Assembly: GCA_030015575.1 (NCBI GenBank)
Contig: JASDDO010000018.1
Span: 379,001,908 to 379,065,907 of the forward strand
Origin: Agapanthus africanus
Lineage: Eukaryota > Streptophyta > Magnoliopsida > Asparagales > Amaryllidaceae
DNA: 64,000 nucleotides
Reading direction: 5' to 3'
Shown here: positions 34,177-44,991 of the stretch, one piece after another
Numbering within the stretch: the stretch's first letter is position 1
Layout of the letters: every line of letters begins with the position of its first letter
Notes under the pieces: generated by a model
Seen by the model: the letters and a program-made list of their open reading frames with translations, nothing else
The model's database searches: none
Told to the model about the DNA's origin: nothing
Position numbers and translations under genes: made by a program

Positions 34177-36681
34177 TGTTTACCCCAATCAGAGCAAAGC
34201 TCTGTTCAAATTCCAAGGCGGGAGAAGAAGCAACGCTTCATCTTCCCCCAATCAGAAATAAAGCTTTGCTTTGAAAATTTAACTTTAATTTTGAAGCAAC
34301 GCTTCAGATCCCGTGCGCTGCGCGCAACGCGCCACGTGTCAGAAGTTGACACGGCAGCACAACGCCCAAGGCAGTACGTCCAATCAGAGCAAGGCTATTT
34401 AAAAAAAAAAGACATAAGCAACGTTCAACTGCGCAAGCGCACGGGTGCGCGACACGTGTCTGCGCAATTGCGCAAGCACAACTGCGCAAGCGCACGGCAG
34501 CGCGACACGTGTCTGCGCAGTTGCGCAAGCGCTGCTGCGCAAGCGCGACACGTGTCTGCGCAGTTGCGCAAGCGCTGCTGCGCAAGCGCACCGCAGCGCG
34601 ACACGTGTCTGCGCAGTTGCGCAAGCGCTGCTGCGCAAGCGCTTCATTGCGCGACACGTGTCACACGCTGGTGAGTTGCGCAACAACAGAGTGAAGATTT
34701 AAGGATATTTTTCTGTTCTTGTTTAAACAAGAAGATTTCTTCTGTAAAACAGGGGCCTTTGGATCAAAGATCCGACGGTGGGGAAAATTCCCCAAATCAC
34801 TCAGAAAAGATCTTTTTAACAAATTTAACTGATTTTTGAGCACTATAAAAAAGACCCCAGACCCCATTTCAAAGACATAGACAATTGGGCTAAAAAAAAA
34901 GAGAGAGAAGAGAACCCTTGAGAACTCTTGAAGAATAAAAAAAGGTAAAAACCTTTGAAAGAAGAGAAATTTCTCTTGTGAACAAGATCATGGATCTTCA
35001 ATAAATAAATAAATAAATAATAAATAAAAATAAAAATAAAAATAAAAATAGTGCCTTGCACTTGTTTTATGAACCATCGGTTCTTGAACCTAAAAGGTTC
35101 TTAAATTAATAGTGCTTTGCACTTTCGTGAACCTTTGGTTCTCTGAGATAAGAAAAACAAGAAAAACTTGTTTTTTTCTTAGATCTAAATCAAATAGTGC
35201 TTTGCACTTCTTTTATGAACCATCGGTTCTTTAATATAAAAGATTCTCAGTGCTTTGCAAAAATGCAATGCATTGCTTGAAGGGCCAGGCCCAAATAAAA
35301 AAGGCCTAATAAGCCAAAATAAATTGCAAAGCAATAAAAGGGCAGAGCTCAAATGAAATTGATGCTCTGCATCATTTATAAAGGGCAGGGCCCAAAACAA
35401 AATTGATGCTCTGCATCCTTTCTGGGCAAGGCCCAAATAAAAATAAAAACAAATGCAAATAAAATATTGGAAATTTTTAACTGGACTTAGCCCAATCGTG
35501 GCCATAAGTCCTTAAACTAAATTAACTGAGCAAAACGGCTCTCCTAAACCAATCCACATCCGGTTCGAGGGTACATCTCTGAGCTCCTTTGATATCCATC
35601 GTTGTAATTCCTCAACGACGTCAAAGAGGTGACGGGTCCCAACGACCACACACCCATATGGACTGCGGGGTCCTTAAACTCGTGGACCGAAACGTCCCTA
35701 AACTAATGACGGACCGAAACGTCCCTAAACTAATATCGGACCGAAACGTCCCTAAACTAACGGTGGACCACTATGTCCTTAAACTGGTATTGGACCACCA
35801 TGTCCCTAAACTGGCACAATAGAGCCCAAATGCTCTTTTGTTGGATCTAAACGATCCCGTTAAGTCGATCTTAGTCCCAAACTGGGCTAACGTATCCTTA
35901 ACAACCGTTTAAGTTGATCTTAGCCTCAAATATGGCTAACGCATCCTTAAACCTTCAAACAGACTTTAGTCCCAAATTGGACTATAAATTCCCCCAATCA
36001 ACTTTGGCTCAAGGGTACATCTCTGAACTCCTCTGACATTTGTCGTTGTAATTCTTCAACGTCGTCAGAGAGGTGACGGGTCCCGACGACCATACATGCA
36101 ATGGACCACTATGTCCCTAAACTGGAACAATAGAGCCCAAATGCTCTTTTGTCGGATCTAAACGATCCCGTTAAGTTGATCTTAGTCTCAAACAGGACTA
36201 ACGTATCCTTGACGAACGTTTAAGTCGATCTTAGCCGCAACGCGACTAAGGCATCCTTAAACTAAAAACACCAAACCCAAATCTAAGTAAATACGGATTT
36301 GGACTAATCCACGTCCTACGGACGACGGCATTACTCAGTCTCCGTATACAATCCACGGGCAACCACAAATAAAACAAACACACACGACACGAAGTGAAAT
36401 TCTGGAGAAGGAGAAAGTTGTTACCGCGATGCGGTAGCGTAATTAACTGCAGGGGCTTGCGCCTGCAGGGAAGAGCGTCCCCACAATCAAAAACCCCTCA
36501 AGCGAGGGGGAATCTGACGAAGTCTGCTACATCGGCCGCATCCGTCTAAACCTCCGATACATGGTGCCATAAATCAACTTGGCATCTTCGGAGAGGTGGA
36601 CGGATAAAACCAAATAGCATCTGCCCCGAATCCCAGCGTCAGGACATCGCGGTCCTGTGCGCCGCCTTTCGGAGGGGAACG
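34177..36681 (+). repeat. T1 3' LTR
   Basis: A 2,505-bp copy of the 5' LTR with one extra G-box unit. It ends GGGGAACG, where the 5' LTR has GGGGAACA, so the terminal CA is mutated to CG. It carries the same TATA box, AATAAA run and U5 hairpins. Confidence 0.93.
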
Positions 36682-36686
36682 GTAAT

Positions 36687-38358
36687 GAACTTGATCTTGT
36701 TGAAGGAACCTGATAGCTTTTTATAAAAATATAGTGGCGAAAACCTTTTGCTAAAGAGGTCACTCCCGGTGAAGGGATCTTGGCTCTTTCCTCGTGGAAT
36801 GAGGTGCAGGATATTCCAACTGAATACCGCGATGCAAAGCAACTTTTAATTGACTATATTGAAGTTATTACCCTGACGTAAACCTCTGCCCAAGGGGTCA
36901 CTCCCGGTGAAGGGATCTCGGCCCTTGCCTCGTCGAATGAGGTGCAGGATATTCTAACTGAATATCGCTATGCAAAACAAAAGGAAATATCTTTGTATTA
37001 ACATTTTTTAAAATTTGTTCCAACAACATCAAATATAGGTTTGTTTTATCCTTGCATTGATAAGAATCAATGCAGTCCTATCAATCAATCACACCAGAAA
37101 AGAACGAAAATATAATGTACGTATATGCCATCCGCATTCGCCACTGGGTCCTGTCATCACCCGTTAGGTTACTTAACTAACGACAGAGCGGGGACTGGAC
37201 TAGCGCGGGTGTAAAACATATACAACATCTAATAGTATATACCAATATACAATAATCGCTCCAGGCGTGATAATATGCAACATTACAGAAAAAGTAATAA
37301 GCATCACAGAACAATACAGATAATCTGGGATCCCCGGGTTTCACAGAGCCGCTACTGAAACCCGACGTTCCCCTGGTCGTGTGGATAGCCTGTGCAATGA
37401 AACCTAGACCCCTACGGGTGCGGCAAGTTACCAGCCAAAACCTGAAGCGAGGCAGCCCCCTATAGCAAAATGAATGGACCACCCGGCAGTTCACGGAATC
37501 CGTTAACTTGAGCACCCCTCCTTGGGTCAACCTGTACCCCTACGAGTGCGGCGAATAGTCTGCCAATTCTAGAGTGAGGCCCCTCTGCCTCTCAAAGCCA
37601 TAAGATACGGACTCGTTGCCCTCCAGAACCCGGCTATCCGTGCACTCCATCACGGGGTAAACCTAGTACAGAAATAAAAATATATACAGCGGGTACATCA
37701 ACCTCAGCCCGGTCGTGCCCCAAAAAGAATATTATACAAACAGGCAGTGACGGCAGTCCACATGTTGGACGCTCGCCCCGCAATATCAAATGTACAATTA
37801 AATCTAAACAGCACTACCATTGCACACTGCTATCCACCACGACAAATCCGCAACATCACAGCACAACACAGAACATCAACGCGAATGTCACGTTCGCAGA
37901 TCCGTCTAAAAGGACTATAGCAATTAGACGCAATTTACCGCTCAAATGACATTCTCTGTCGGATATATAATGTAAATACTGCATACTAACAAGTTTAAAA
38001 TTTCGATCGACAAAACTTCCCGAAGTGGGCCCCACGAACATCTGCTGTACAGTAATAAAATATGGGCCCAAAAGAATAGTACCAAAAACCACAATTTCCA
38101 ATGTCAAGCTCTCTGGAAAAACTTGGAGCACTGTTCCCACAAAACGGCCGCGGTTCCGCGGTGGTAATGAGGGATCACGTGCCCAAATTTTCCCAGAATT
38201 CTTAGAAAAGCCTGCTCTGTTTTCTGTGATATGTAAAATTATTTTTAGACCCCTTTTAAAATCGACAGAAACTTTAGACTTGGAATTTGCGGTTTTCGAA
38301 AATCCGTTCGATCGATATTTTAAACGCGTTAGCACAAGTTAGTAAAGCTTAATGGTGA
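36687..38358 (-). other. C2 leader, second part
   Basis: This continues the C2 leader after T1. It has the direct-repeat pair around GTCACTCCCGGTGAAGGG (36750 and 36889) and a block with GTTAGGTTACTTAACTAACG, then CTAGCGCGGGTGTAAAACAT, conserved in C1 and C3. A palindromic CGGCCGCGGTTCCGCGG block lies near 38143. No Gag or zinc knuckle is visible. Confidence 0.7.
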
Positions 38359-38371
38359 GGCTCTGATACTA
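38359..38371 (-). other. C2 primer-binding site (tRNA-iMet, one mismatch)
   Basis: TAGTATCAGAGCC on the minus strand, next to the 5' LTR. It has one difference from the iMet complement TGGTATCAGAGCC. Confidence 0.85.
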
Positions 38372-38372
38372 C

Positions 38373-40462
38373 TGTAAGTACACGGTAGCGCCCCGGCCTT
38401 CTAACAGACGCCAAATGCGGAACAAAAACTTTTACAACTGGTGCTATCGTGTACTATCACCCGGATCTGCCATTAAAGCTAAACTAACAAACTATAAAGT
38501 GGGTAGATATGTTATACCGAACGATCCGAGTCCTTCGGTCTTCAACCATCATCCCACGCTTTGTTGCGGCGGCTCCGATCTCCTGAATCTCCAGTCTTCT
38601 CATCCAGGTGGCACCACGTCGACGGATCTTTAAACGGGCTCCCGCCTCTGAACCGAGGCAACTCGATCATCAAGTTTGCCAAAAGAGATGACCAAGATTG
38701 ATGTAGAGAATGAGTAGAACACTTTGAAGCTATAGACGAACGGTTAATGAAGTTTCCTTTTGGATCGGGTGAAAATGAGAAATGGAGTATACTAATTTTC
38801 ATGAACCAAAATCTATCATCTTTTTTAACCAAGTGTGAGAGTGAGGAGGAGGGGAGGGGCCGGCCACTTATAGAGGTGGGGGGGGGGGTGAGTGTAGGAA
38901 AGGGGAAGGTGACCACAAGAAAAGCTTCTCACAAAAGATCAAGAAGAAATATCTTAGCAAGCACAAGAAACATCAATGCAAAAGAATGAGTCACTAATAC
39001 ACCTCATCAACTCATTAATGCAACAATTAATGCCAAGATGAGTCACTAATCTAGAAGCTTCTAGAACTACGACTCACCCTCATGACTCACCCGAGAGAAG
39101 AAAAGACAAATCCGCATTTAACCGAATGTTAAATACGGGTGATAGAAAACTGGAAACTGGCAACTTCCAAAACCGATCCTGAAACGAATTTCAGGATAAC
39201 CCCGTAACAGTATAAATATACCCGCATTTGTATTACAACCGAATATAAATGCAACTGAGACAAAGATATTATATTTACACAGTATAATATTCGGATCCGG
39301 CTTAAACCAAAGCCCACCGGTATTATCTGCCCGAAATATGACATGTGCGTAAACGCACGTGCATTTTCCGAACCTTGCCATAAAACTATATGGCCTCTAC
39401 AACGTTTCGCCCGAACTTGGGAAACTTTCTGTGGGGGACTCTAATGACTCATCAACACACTGGCACTGGGTATAACCACTAGTACGTTAGAGGTACGAGC
39501 TGTACGTAACGGTTGCCTATGTATTGATTGGAAGGGAAGCTGACGAGCGAACTTATCCAGAAACCCTACTGAGCCTGACAGTGACAATATACATACAGTC
39601 CGGTCCGTTCGTTTATGAGTATCGCATATCGGCCTAGGGGGCTGGTAACGTCAGACCCCAATAGCGGTATAAGTCGTGTCAGAGAGTAGCCCAGAACACC
39701 CTGAGATACTACTGGAGTACCTACCAGTAAATCTCCTGCCTCGGCCGAGGGCTTTGTGTAATGGCTCTCCTAGACACAGCGCGATCTCACCCCCAATACC
39801 GGGAGAGACGAATCCCCTGCCGATCCGCTCACTTGCCTCCATATGGCTCGGGACTGTACCCAAAAAAGATCTGTTTGCACGACTCCTTTGAGCCATGGTA
39901 GGGTAGAAATCAAAGCACAGTGGGAACTCACACGAGACAAATGACGACCTCAGGTCGATGAACTAACCTGTACACATGTCACCAGGGAACTGCTATCTAA
40001 CGCTAGGTATAATACCAACTAGCAGGTTCCCGGCGAGTCCTGTCCGGTGTACTCATAACCCAATGAGCACCTGTATACATCTTAGCTGAACCAACGGACA
40101 CCAATGGCTTGTGAGACCGACCATCGCCCCTCGTCGGGGTCTCGACTGTATACACTAGTCTACTCTGGAGTATCGATGCCCTTTCTCGAAACTCCTACGA
40201 CTAGGGACACTTTAAGGATGTGCTTACAGACCCCAGCTCCCATGTATATGATCGCCATCATACTGCTGGCAGTCAAGCAAGAATCCTATGGGCTCTATCA
40301 ACATGCAATAGCGAACTAAAGCATGTATACGATGATAAAGACAAACCAGATAGCATACTATCATCTCGAGCAAGACTGTCATATCGGTATAGGTCCTGCC
40401 TCAATCATTGCAATCACGTACCTGCGATCCAATAATTGACTTTGAGGGCACTATATCCGACA
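38373..40462 (-). repeat. C2 5' LTR (right copy)
   Basis: A 2,090-bp repeat matching 17901-20003. It ends CCGACA on the plus strand, followed by the CATCG target duplication at 40463-40467. Confidence 0.93.
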
Positions 40463-40467
40463 CATCG

Positions 40468-40522
40468 TCGCCAACATTAGATCAACGGAAGGTAACATCT
40501 TGACGCGATCTGCACCGTGTCA
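40468..40522 (+). repeat. End of T2 5' LTR
   Basis: Short segment ending CACCGTGTCA, two bases before the primer-binding site. The rest of the LTR is displaced by C2 and G1. Confidence 0.55.
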
Positions 40523-40524
40523 GC

Positions 40525-40543
40525 TGGCACCGTCTGTGGGAAC
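40525..40543 (+). other. T2 primer-binding site
   Basis: TGGCACCGTCTGTGGGAAC closely resembles the TGGCGCCGTCTGTGGGAA site common in plant Retand/Tat-type gypsy elements. Confidence 0.8.
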
Positions 40544-40587
40544 TTATTGATTCCACTCAACAAAGTTCATCTTCCGATCTCAACCCA

Positions 40588-42470
40588 ATGGCAAGCGGTC
40601 ACCACGACGATCCAAGCACTAGCCGCCGCTTCCCCCACAACGGAGGTGCAGACGAATCTCCTCCCCCGAACGCCATCAACGCCCTAGCCGCCCGGATAGA
40701 TCGACTCGCGTCCGTCGTGGACACACTCATCCGTGTCCAACGGCAGGACAAGCTCCCCGGGTTGCCGCTCCCCCACTTCGGGACCGAGACCCCTACAGAG
40801 GGAGAGAAGACTCTGCCCGCATCGGCACTGCCGACCACCGCCTCGCTACCTCCCACGGCCGCCGATCTCCCGGGCCAACATATTCTATGACCCGATGGGC
40901 ACCCGACAGTTCAATACCGAGGTCTGTCGCCCGAGTGCCTCGCCCTAAGCCCCTACACGCTCCTACCCCTCCCGAGGAGATGTCGGTCAGCTCGCCTACT
41001 CCCAGGCATGACTGACACCCCCTCCCTCGACGGGGTCACACGGACGGGACTCGTCACGGCAGCTCGAAGACTACCTTTCCAGGGAACTTGAGGAACCTCA
41101 TCGATAGGAATCGGGGCCGCGGCCAGACATAGGTCTCCAACGGCAGGGGCCAAAGATCAGGATGTGCCGAATCGTCGGGGTACCATGGCCGGCTCGACGG
41201 CCTCGAAAAGAAGATCGAGAGCATCCATCGAGAAGGCCGCCACTAGAGCGACGGGGCTAAATACGCCGCCGACTCGATCACAAAGCCCTTCACTGAGGAG
41301 CTTCTCGCCGTCCATGTCTCCTCCCAGAACAAGCCCCCCAAGGTCTCGCTCTTCGATCGGAAGTCAGACCCGAAGGACCATCTGGACGTGTTCACGGCCG
41401 GGATGAGCTTCCAAGACAACTCTGACGCCGCCCAATGTCGAGCTTTCCCGGCCACTCTCATCCTCTCCGGACGAGATTGGTTCCGAGGACTCGCGCCGCG
41501 CTCGATCTCAACCTTCGACGAGCTGGCCACCCAATTCCTCGGCCATTTCGTCGGGAACAGACGGCAGAAACGGTTCGTCGACCATCTCTTCACGATCAAG
41601 AGCGGGGACAAAGAAAGTTACGTCACCCGCTTCTACAATGCCCTTCTCGAGGTCCCCGAACATCGAGATGAGACAGTTATCACAGCCCTGAGGTCTGGTC
41701 TTAGGCACAAGGAGTGGTTACGCTCCTTTGCATTAGCGCAACCTAAGACCATGGCCGAGGTAAAAGCATGGACCGAGCGCGACATCCAGCTCGAGTCTGA
41801 GGTGAACGCAAATATCCCTGGGGCAGAGAAAACTGACCAGAAGAAAAGGGCGAGGGAAGAGAGAAAGAGATTGAGCGGCCAAAGCCCTACACCCCGAGAT
41901 TTCATGAGTACACCCCGCTCAACGTCTTCCAGACGGTACTGCTTGAGGAGGCCAAGGGCGAGGGGTTCTTCAACCTCCCCCCGATCTCGCGCATGGCGGC
42001 AAAGTATACTCGGGGCCCCTACTGCGGTTTTCACAGATCGCTAGGCCACTCCACGGAGAGCTGTAAGCAGCTCCGAGACTACATCGAGGAGCTCATCCGT
42101 TCGGGACACCTTGCAGCGTACTTACGGGACAAGCGACAAGCCGACCGCGAGCAGGAGCAGCGTCCCCTTCCTAGCGAGTTGACAATCGGCCAAATCATAG
42201 TCGTGTCAGCGGAGGGTACGTCGGATACCTACTAGGGTCTCGGAGCTCATCCGTTCGGGACACCTTGCAGCGTACTTACGGGATAAGCGACAAGCCGACC
42301 GCGAGCAGGAGCAGCGTCCCCCTCCCAGCGAGTTGACAATCGGCCAAATCATGGTCGTGTCAGCGGAGGGTACGTCGGATACCTACGAGGCTCAACACCC
42401 CGCGCCGATCGCGGAGGCCAAGAGACATCCGAGGGGCTCAATCTACGCAAATAAAAAGAGCATCTACTAG
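40588..42470 (+). pseudogene. T2 gag, frameshifted
   Basis: The gene starts at ATG 40588 (MASGHHDDPSTSRR). Frame 1 to about 40887 gives a variable N-terminus. The Gag core is in frame 3 from about 41260 to 41870, with PFTEELL, DPKDHLDVFTAGM, CRAFPATLILSGRDWFRGLAP and FDELATQFLGHF. A shift near 41870 moves to frame 2, which holds PRFHEYTPLN, MAAKYTRGPYCGFH and the knuckle CGFHRSLGHSTESC (CX2HX5HX4C). A 154-bp duplication starting in the last exon-like part adds a TAG at 42233-42235. The second copy reads on to a TAG at 42468-42470, probably the original end. Several lesions make it inactive. No protease or RT follows. Confidence 0.85.
42088..42388 (+). repeat. 154-bp tandem duplication at the end of T2 gag
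   Basis: Copies begin GGAGCTCATCCGTTCGG at 42088 and 42242 and are nearly identical through GGATACCTAC. The period is not a multiple of three, so the duplication truncates Gag. Confidence 0.92.
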
Positions 42471-42538
42471 CTTGTACTTCTTTTACTAAGGCAATGTAAA
42501 CTTTCCCAGGATCTTTCTGTTTATATAATGAGGAGATC

Positions 42539-42544
42539 AATAAA
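42539..42544 (+). terminator. Polyadenylation signal downstream of T2 gag
   Basis: AATAAA 69 bp after the gag stop codon at 42470, in an AT-rich context. Confidence 0.55.
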
Positions 42545-42566
42545 ACATTGCAAAAAGAAGAGTTTG

Positions 42567-42572
42567 TTTATT
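42567..42572 (-). terminator. Polyadenylation signal of the T2 small antisense gene
   Basis: AATAAA on the minus strand, 46 bp after the stop codon of the antisense gene. It faces the plus-strand signal at 42539-42544, 22 bp away, giving tail-to-tail gene ends. Confidence 0.55.
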
Positions 42573-42617
42573 CAAAGGGTACTATAGGCTCCTCAACCGA
42601 ACACCAAAAAAGAAAAA

Positions 42618-43076
42618 TTACAATAATGGGGGAAGGGGGTACAGGAAACACTGCTCGCGGTACTCCGAGCATATTTCCGCCAGCCGAGCCCTCGCCGCTT
42701 CCGCCCTTTGCCTCTGATGCCGCCCACGAGCCTCGGCGTGGTGCCTCAATTGATAGCACTCAAGGATAAGCGCCACCGATCGATCCTGCCGACCCACAGA
42801 GATCAGGCCGAAGCGCCGCAAGGACCTTAGCTTACCAACCGCCTCGTCCCTCAGCTGTTCGGACAAGGGGTTGTAGAGCCCTGGCGACGCCTTCCAGATG
42901 GAGTACATCTGCAACTGGAGCAGGGGGGAGTGCCGGGGGAGCAGTCGGCCGAAATGATCCTCAATGCGGCCAACCACTAGCTGCACCGTGTCGTCGGTGC
43001 AGTACTGGTCATAGAGGTACACATCCTCAAAATTCACGATGTCGGGGATCATAAAAGGGAAGTCCTCCATTCTCAC
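42618..43076 (-). CDS. T2 small antisense gene, 152 aa, homologous to the T1 antisense protein
   Basis: An intact minus-strand frame from ATG 43076 (MRMEDFPFMIPDIVNFED) to 42618. Residues about 48-100 (PRHSPLL, MYSIWKASPGLYNPL, KLRSLRRFGLISVGRQDR) match the T1 protein in motif and spacing. The C-terminal third is Arg-, Ala- and Glu-rich (EARGRHQRQRAEAARARLAE) and likely helical. A TATA box 40 bp upstream and an AATAAA 46 bp downstream make a compact transcription unit. The frame is open although T2 gag is broken, so it has decayed more slowly or is shorter and luckier. No known domain is recognised; function unknown. Confidence 0.75.
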   Translation of the reverse strand: MRMEDFPFMIPDIVNFEDVYLYDQYCTDDTVQLVVGRIEDHFGRLLPRHSPLLQLQMYSIWKASPGLYNPLSEQLRDEAVGKLRSLRRFGLISVGRQDRSVALILECYQLRHHAEARGRHQRQRAEAARARLAEICSEYREQCFLYPLPPLL

Positions 43077-43115
43077 GTTTGGGTGTGAAGAAAGGAGTGA
43101 TCAACACTCCCTTCG

Positions 43116-43124
43116 CTTTATAGC
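43116..43124 (-). promoter_or_regulatory. TATA box of the T2 small antisense gene
   Basis: GCTATAAAG on the minus strand, about 40 bp upstream of the ATG at 43076. It lies between the hairpin minisatellite and the gene. Confidence 0.6.
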
Positions 43125-43329
43125 CCGTTTCGCCCTCGAAAATCCAACAGTCGCCCTTTTCACCCACAGCTGTGTCGCCACACGGCAGACCTCGAGCCTT
43201 TCTTGGTGAAATCGAAGTGACGCGGCTCCGTCGCTTCACCTCCCCCACGCATTCGATACACGTTGCCCGCGACTGTCCCCATTCCCCATACTTACACCGG
43301 GAAGGTCGGACAGAACCTCCAGAATCGTC

Positions 43330-44790
43330 TGGGCGGCTACCCTGCTCGGCTATCCCTGGCTGGTAGTTCACTGCTACACATTGCCAGGGATCGAAGCCCT
43401 CATCAAGAGGCAGCCGAGCGGCTACCCTGCTCGGCTATCCCCGGCTGGTAGTTCACTGCCACACAGCGCCCGGGATCGAAGCCTTCATCAAGACGCAGCC
43501 GAACAGCTACCCTGCTCGGCTATCCCCGACTGGTAGTTCACTGCCACACAGCGCCAGGGATCAAAGCCCTCATCAAGAGGAAGCCGAGCGGCTACCCTGG
43601 TCGGCTATCCCCGGCTGGTAGTTCACTGCCACACAGCGCCAGGGATCGAAGCCCTCACCAAGAGGCACCGGGCAGTAACCCTGCTCAGCCTGTCCTTAAG
43701 GATCAAAGCCCTCGCTAAAAGGCACCGGGCAGTAAACCTGCTCGGCCCGTCCTTAGTAGTCCTCTTACAGCCCCTCCCGTGCTAAGGATCAAAAGCCCTC
43801 ATCAAGAGGCAACCGGGCCCGCCCTTGCTCGGTTATCCCTGGCTGGTAGTTCCCTACCCCACAACGTCAGGGATCAAAGCCCTCGCCAAGAGACACCGGG
43901 CAGCAATCCTGCTCGGCCCGTCCTTAAGGATCAAAGCCCTCGCCAAGAGACACCGGGCATTAATCCTGCTCGGCCCGTCCTTAAGGATCAAAGCCCTCGC
44001 CAAGAGGCACCGGGCAGTAACCCTGCTCGGCCCGTCCTTAGTAGGCCTCTTACGGCCCCTCCCGCGCTAAGGATCAAAAGCCCTCATCAAGAGGCAACCG
44101 GGCCCGCCCTTGGTCGGTTATCCCTGGCTGGTAGCTCCCTACCCCACGACGCCAGGGATTGAAGCCCTCACCAAGAGGCAGCCGAGCAGCTACCCTGCTC
44201 GGCTATCTCTGGCTGGTAGTTCCCTACCCTACGACGTCAGGGATCAAAGCCCTCTCCAAGAGGCACCGGGCAGTAACCCTGCTCGGCCCGTCCTTAGTAG
44301 GCCTCTTACGGCCCCTCCCATGCTAAGGATCAAAAGCCTTCATCAAGAGGCAACCGGGCCCGCCCTTGCTCGGTTATCCCTGGCTGGTAGCTCCCTACCC
44401 CACGACACCAGGGATCGAAGCCCTCATTAAGAGGCAGCCGAGCGGCTACCCTGCTCGGCTATCCCTGGCTGGTAGCTCCCTACCCCACAACGCCAGGGAT
44501 TGAAGCCCATGCCCAGAGGCCACTGAGCATCTTCACTGCTAAGTCCATCCTTAGCTACCTCTTACGGCCCTTCCAGCGCTAAGGATCGGAGCCCTCACCA
44601 AAAGACAACCGAGCAGCTACCATGCTCGGTTATGATGGATGTTTTTCACTACCCCATGAAGCCCGATACCTAAGCCCTCACCAAGAGGTAACCGAGCATC
44701 TACTATGCTCGGTCATCCGTAGCTGGTGTTACAAACCGCCGACGCCACGGTCCAGGCCCTCGCCATGAGGCCATCCACGTCTAAGCAATC
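43330..44790 (+). repeat. T2 minisatellite of paired hairpins
   Basis: About 15 units of 60-130 bp share the linker GAAGCCCTCATCAAGAGG and two inverted repeats. Type A has arms AGCCGAGC and GCTCGGCT around a GGCTACCCT-like loop (43412-43436, 44180-44204, and with changed arms 44607-44631 and 44691-44713). Type B has arms ATCCCTGGC and GCCAGGGAT around TGGTAGTTCACTGCC, or TCCTTAG and CTAAGGA around GGCCTCTTACGGCCCC. Frames of up to 127 codons crossing it are repetitive and not treated as genes. Confidence 0.85.
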
Positions 44791-44985
44791 CTAACCTCGA
44801 CTTCGGGGCCACGGAGATACCGACCCTTCACCGGTTTTTGCACACTTGGCAAATAGTCAAATTCAACTCGATGTGCGATCGCCAGACGAAGAACCGACCC
44901 GACGTGAAGGCTGAACCGTGCAAATACGAATGTTCCCCATAAACAAAAGGATAATGTGCACGCAAAGAAACTGCAAAGTAAGATT

Positions 44986-44991
44986 TTTATT
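44986..44991 (-). terminator. Polyadenylation signal of the T2 large antisense gene
   Basis: AATAAA on the minus strand about 120 bp downstream of the stop codon at 45110, in an AT-rich stretch. Confidence 0.55.

Larger units (their letters stand above)
23726..36681 (+). mobile_element. T1: gag-only Tat-type gypsy retrotransposon with an antisense gene
   Basis: A 12,956-bp element with LTRs at 23726-26189 and 34177-36681, a primer site at 26195 and a G-rich polypurine tract before the 3' LTR, flanked by GTAAT. Between the LTRs are a gag gene, tandem arrays rich in inverted repeats, and a minus-strand gene. I find no protease, RT, RNase H or integrase, so it is non-autonomous and fits the class of terminal-repeat elements carrying only GAG. 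The Gag sequence and antisense gene suggest the Tat/Retand branch; this is an inference. The two LTRs are highly similar, so the insertion is fairly young. Confidence 0.92.
17901..40462 (-). mobile_element. C2: Ty1/copia LTR retrotransposon, minus strand, split by T1
   Basis: The ends are LTRs at 17901-20003 and 38373-40462, flanked by CATCG target duplications (17896-17900 and 40463-40467). A tRNA-iMet-like primer site is at 38359-38371 and a polypurine tract at 20004-20018. T1 (23726-36681) is inserted in its leader, so the element proper is about 9.6 kb. The LTR start in element sense is TGTTGGATATAG on the left copy and TGTCGGATATAG on the right. The other terminus of the left LTR reads TATAAG on the plus strand where the right LTR has TGTAAG, a point mutation in the conserved end. 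Pol is heavily decayed. Confidence 0.93.

Noticed and set aside
43779..44430. Plus-strand frames with SPHQEATGPA-type repeats
   Set aside because: A repeat translation of the T2 hairpin minisatellite; unit lengths are not multiples of three.
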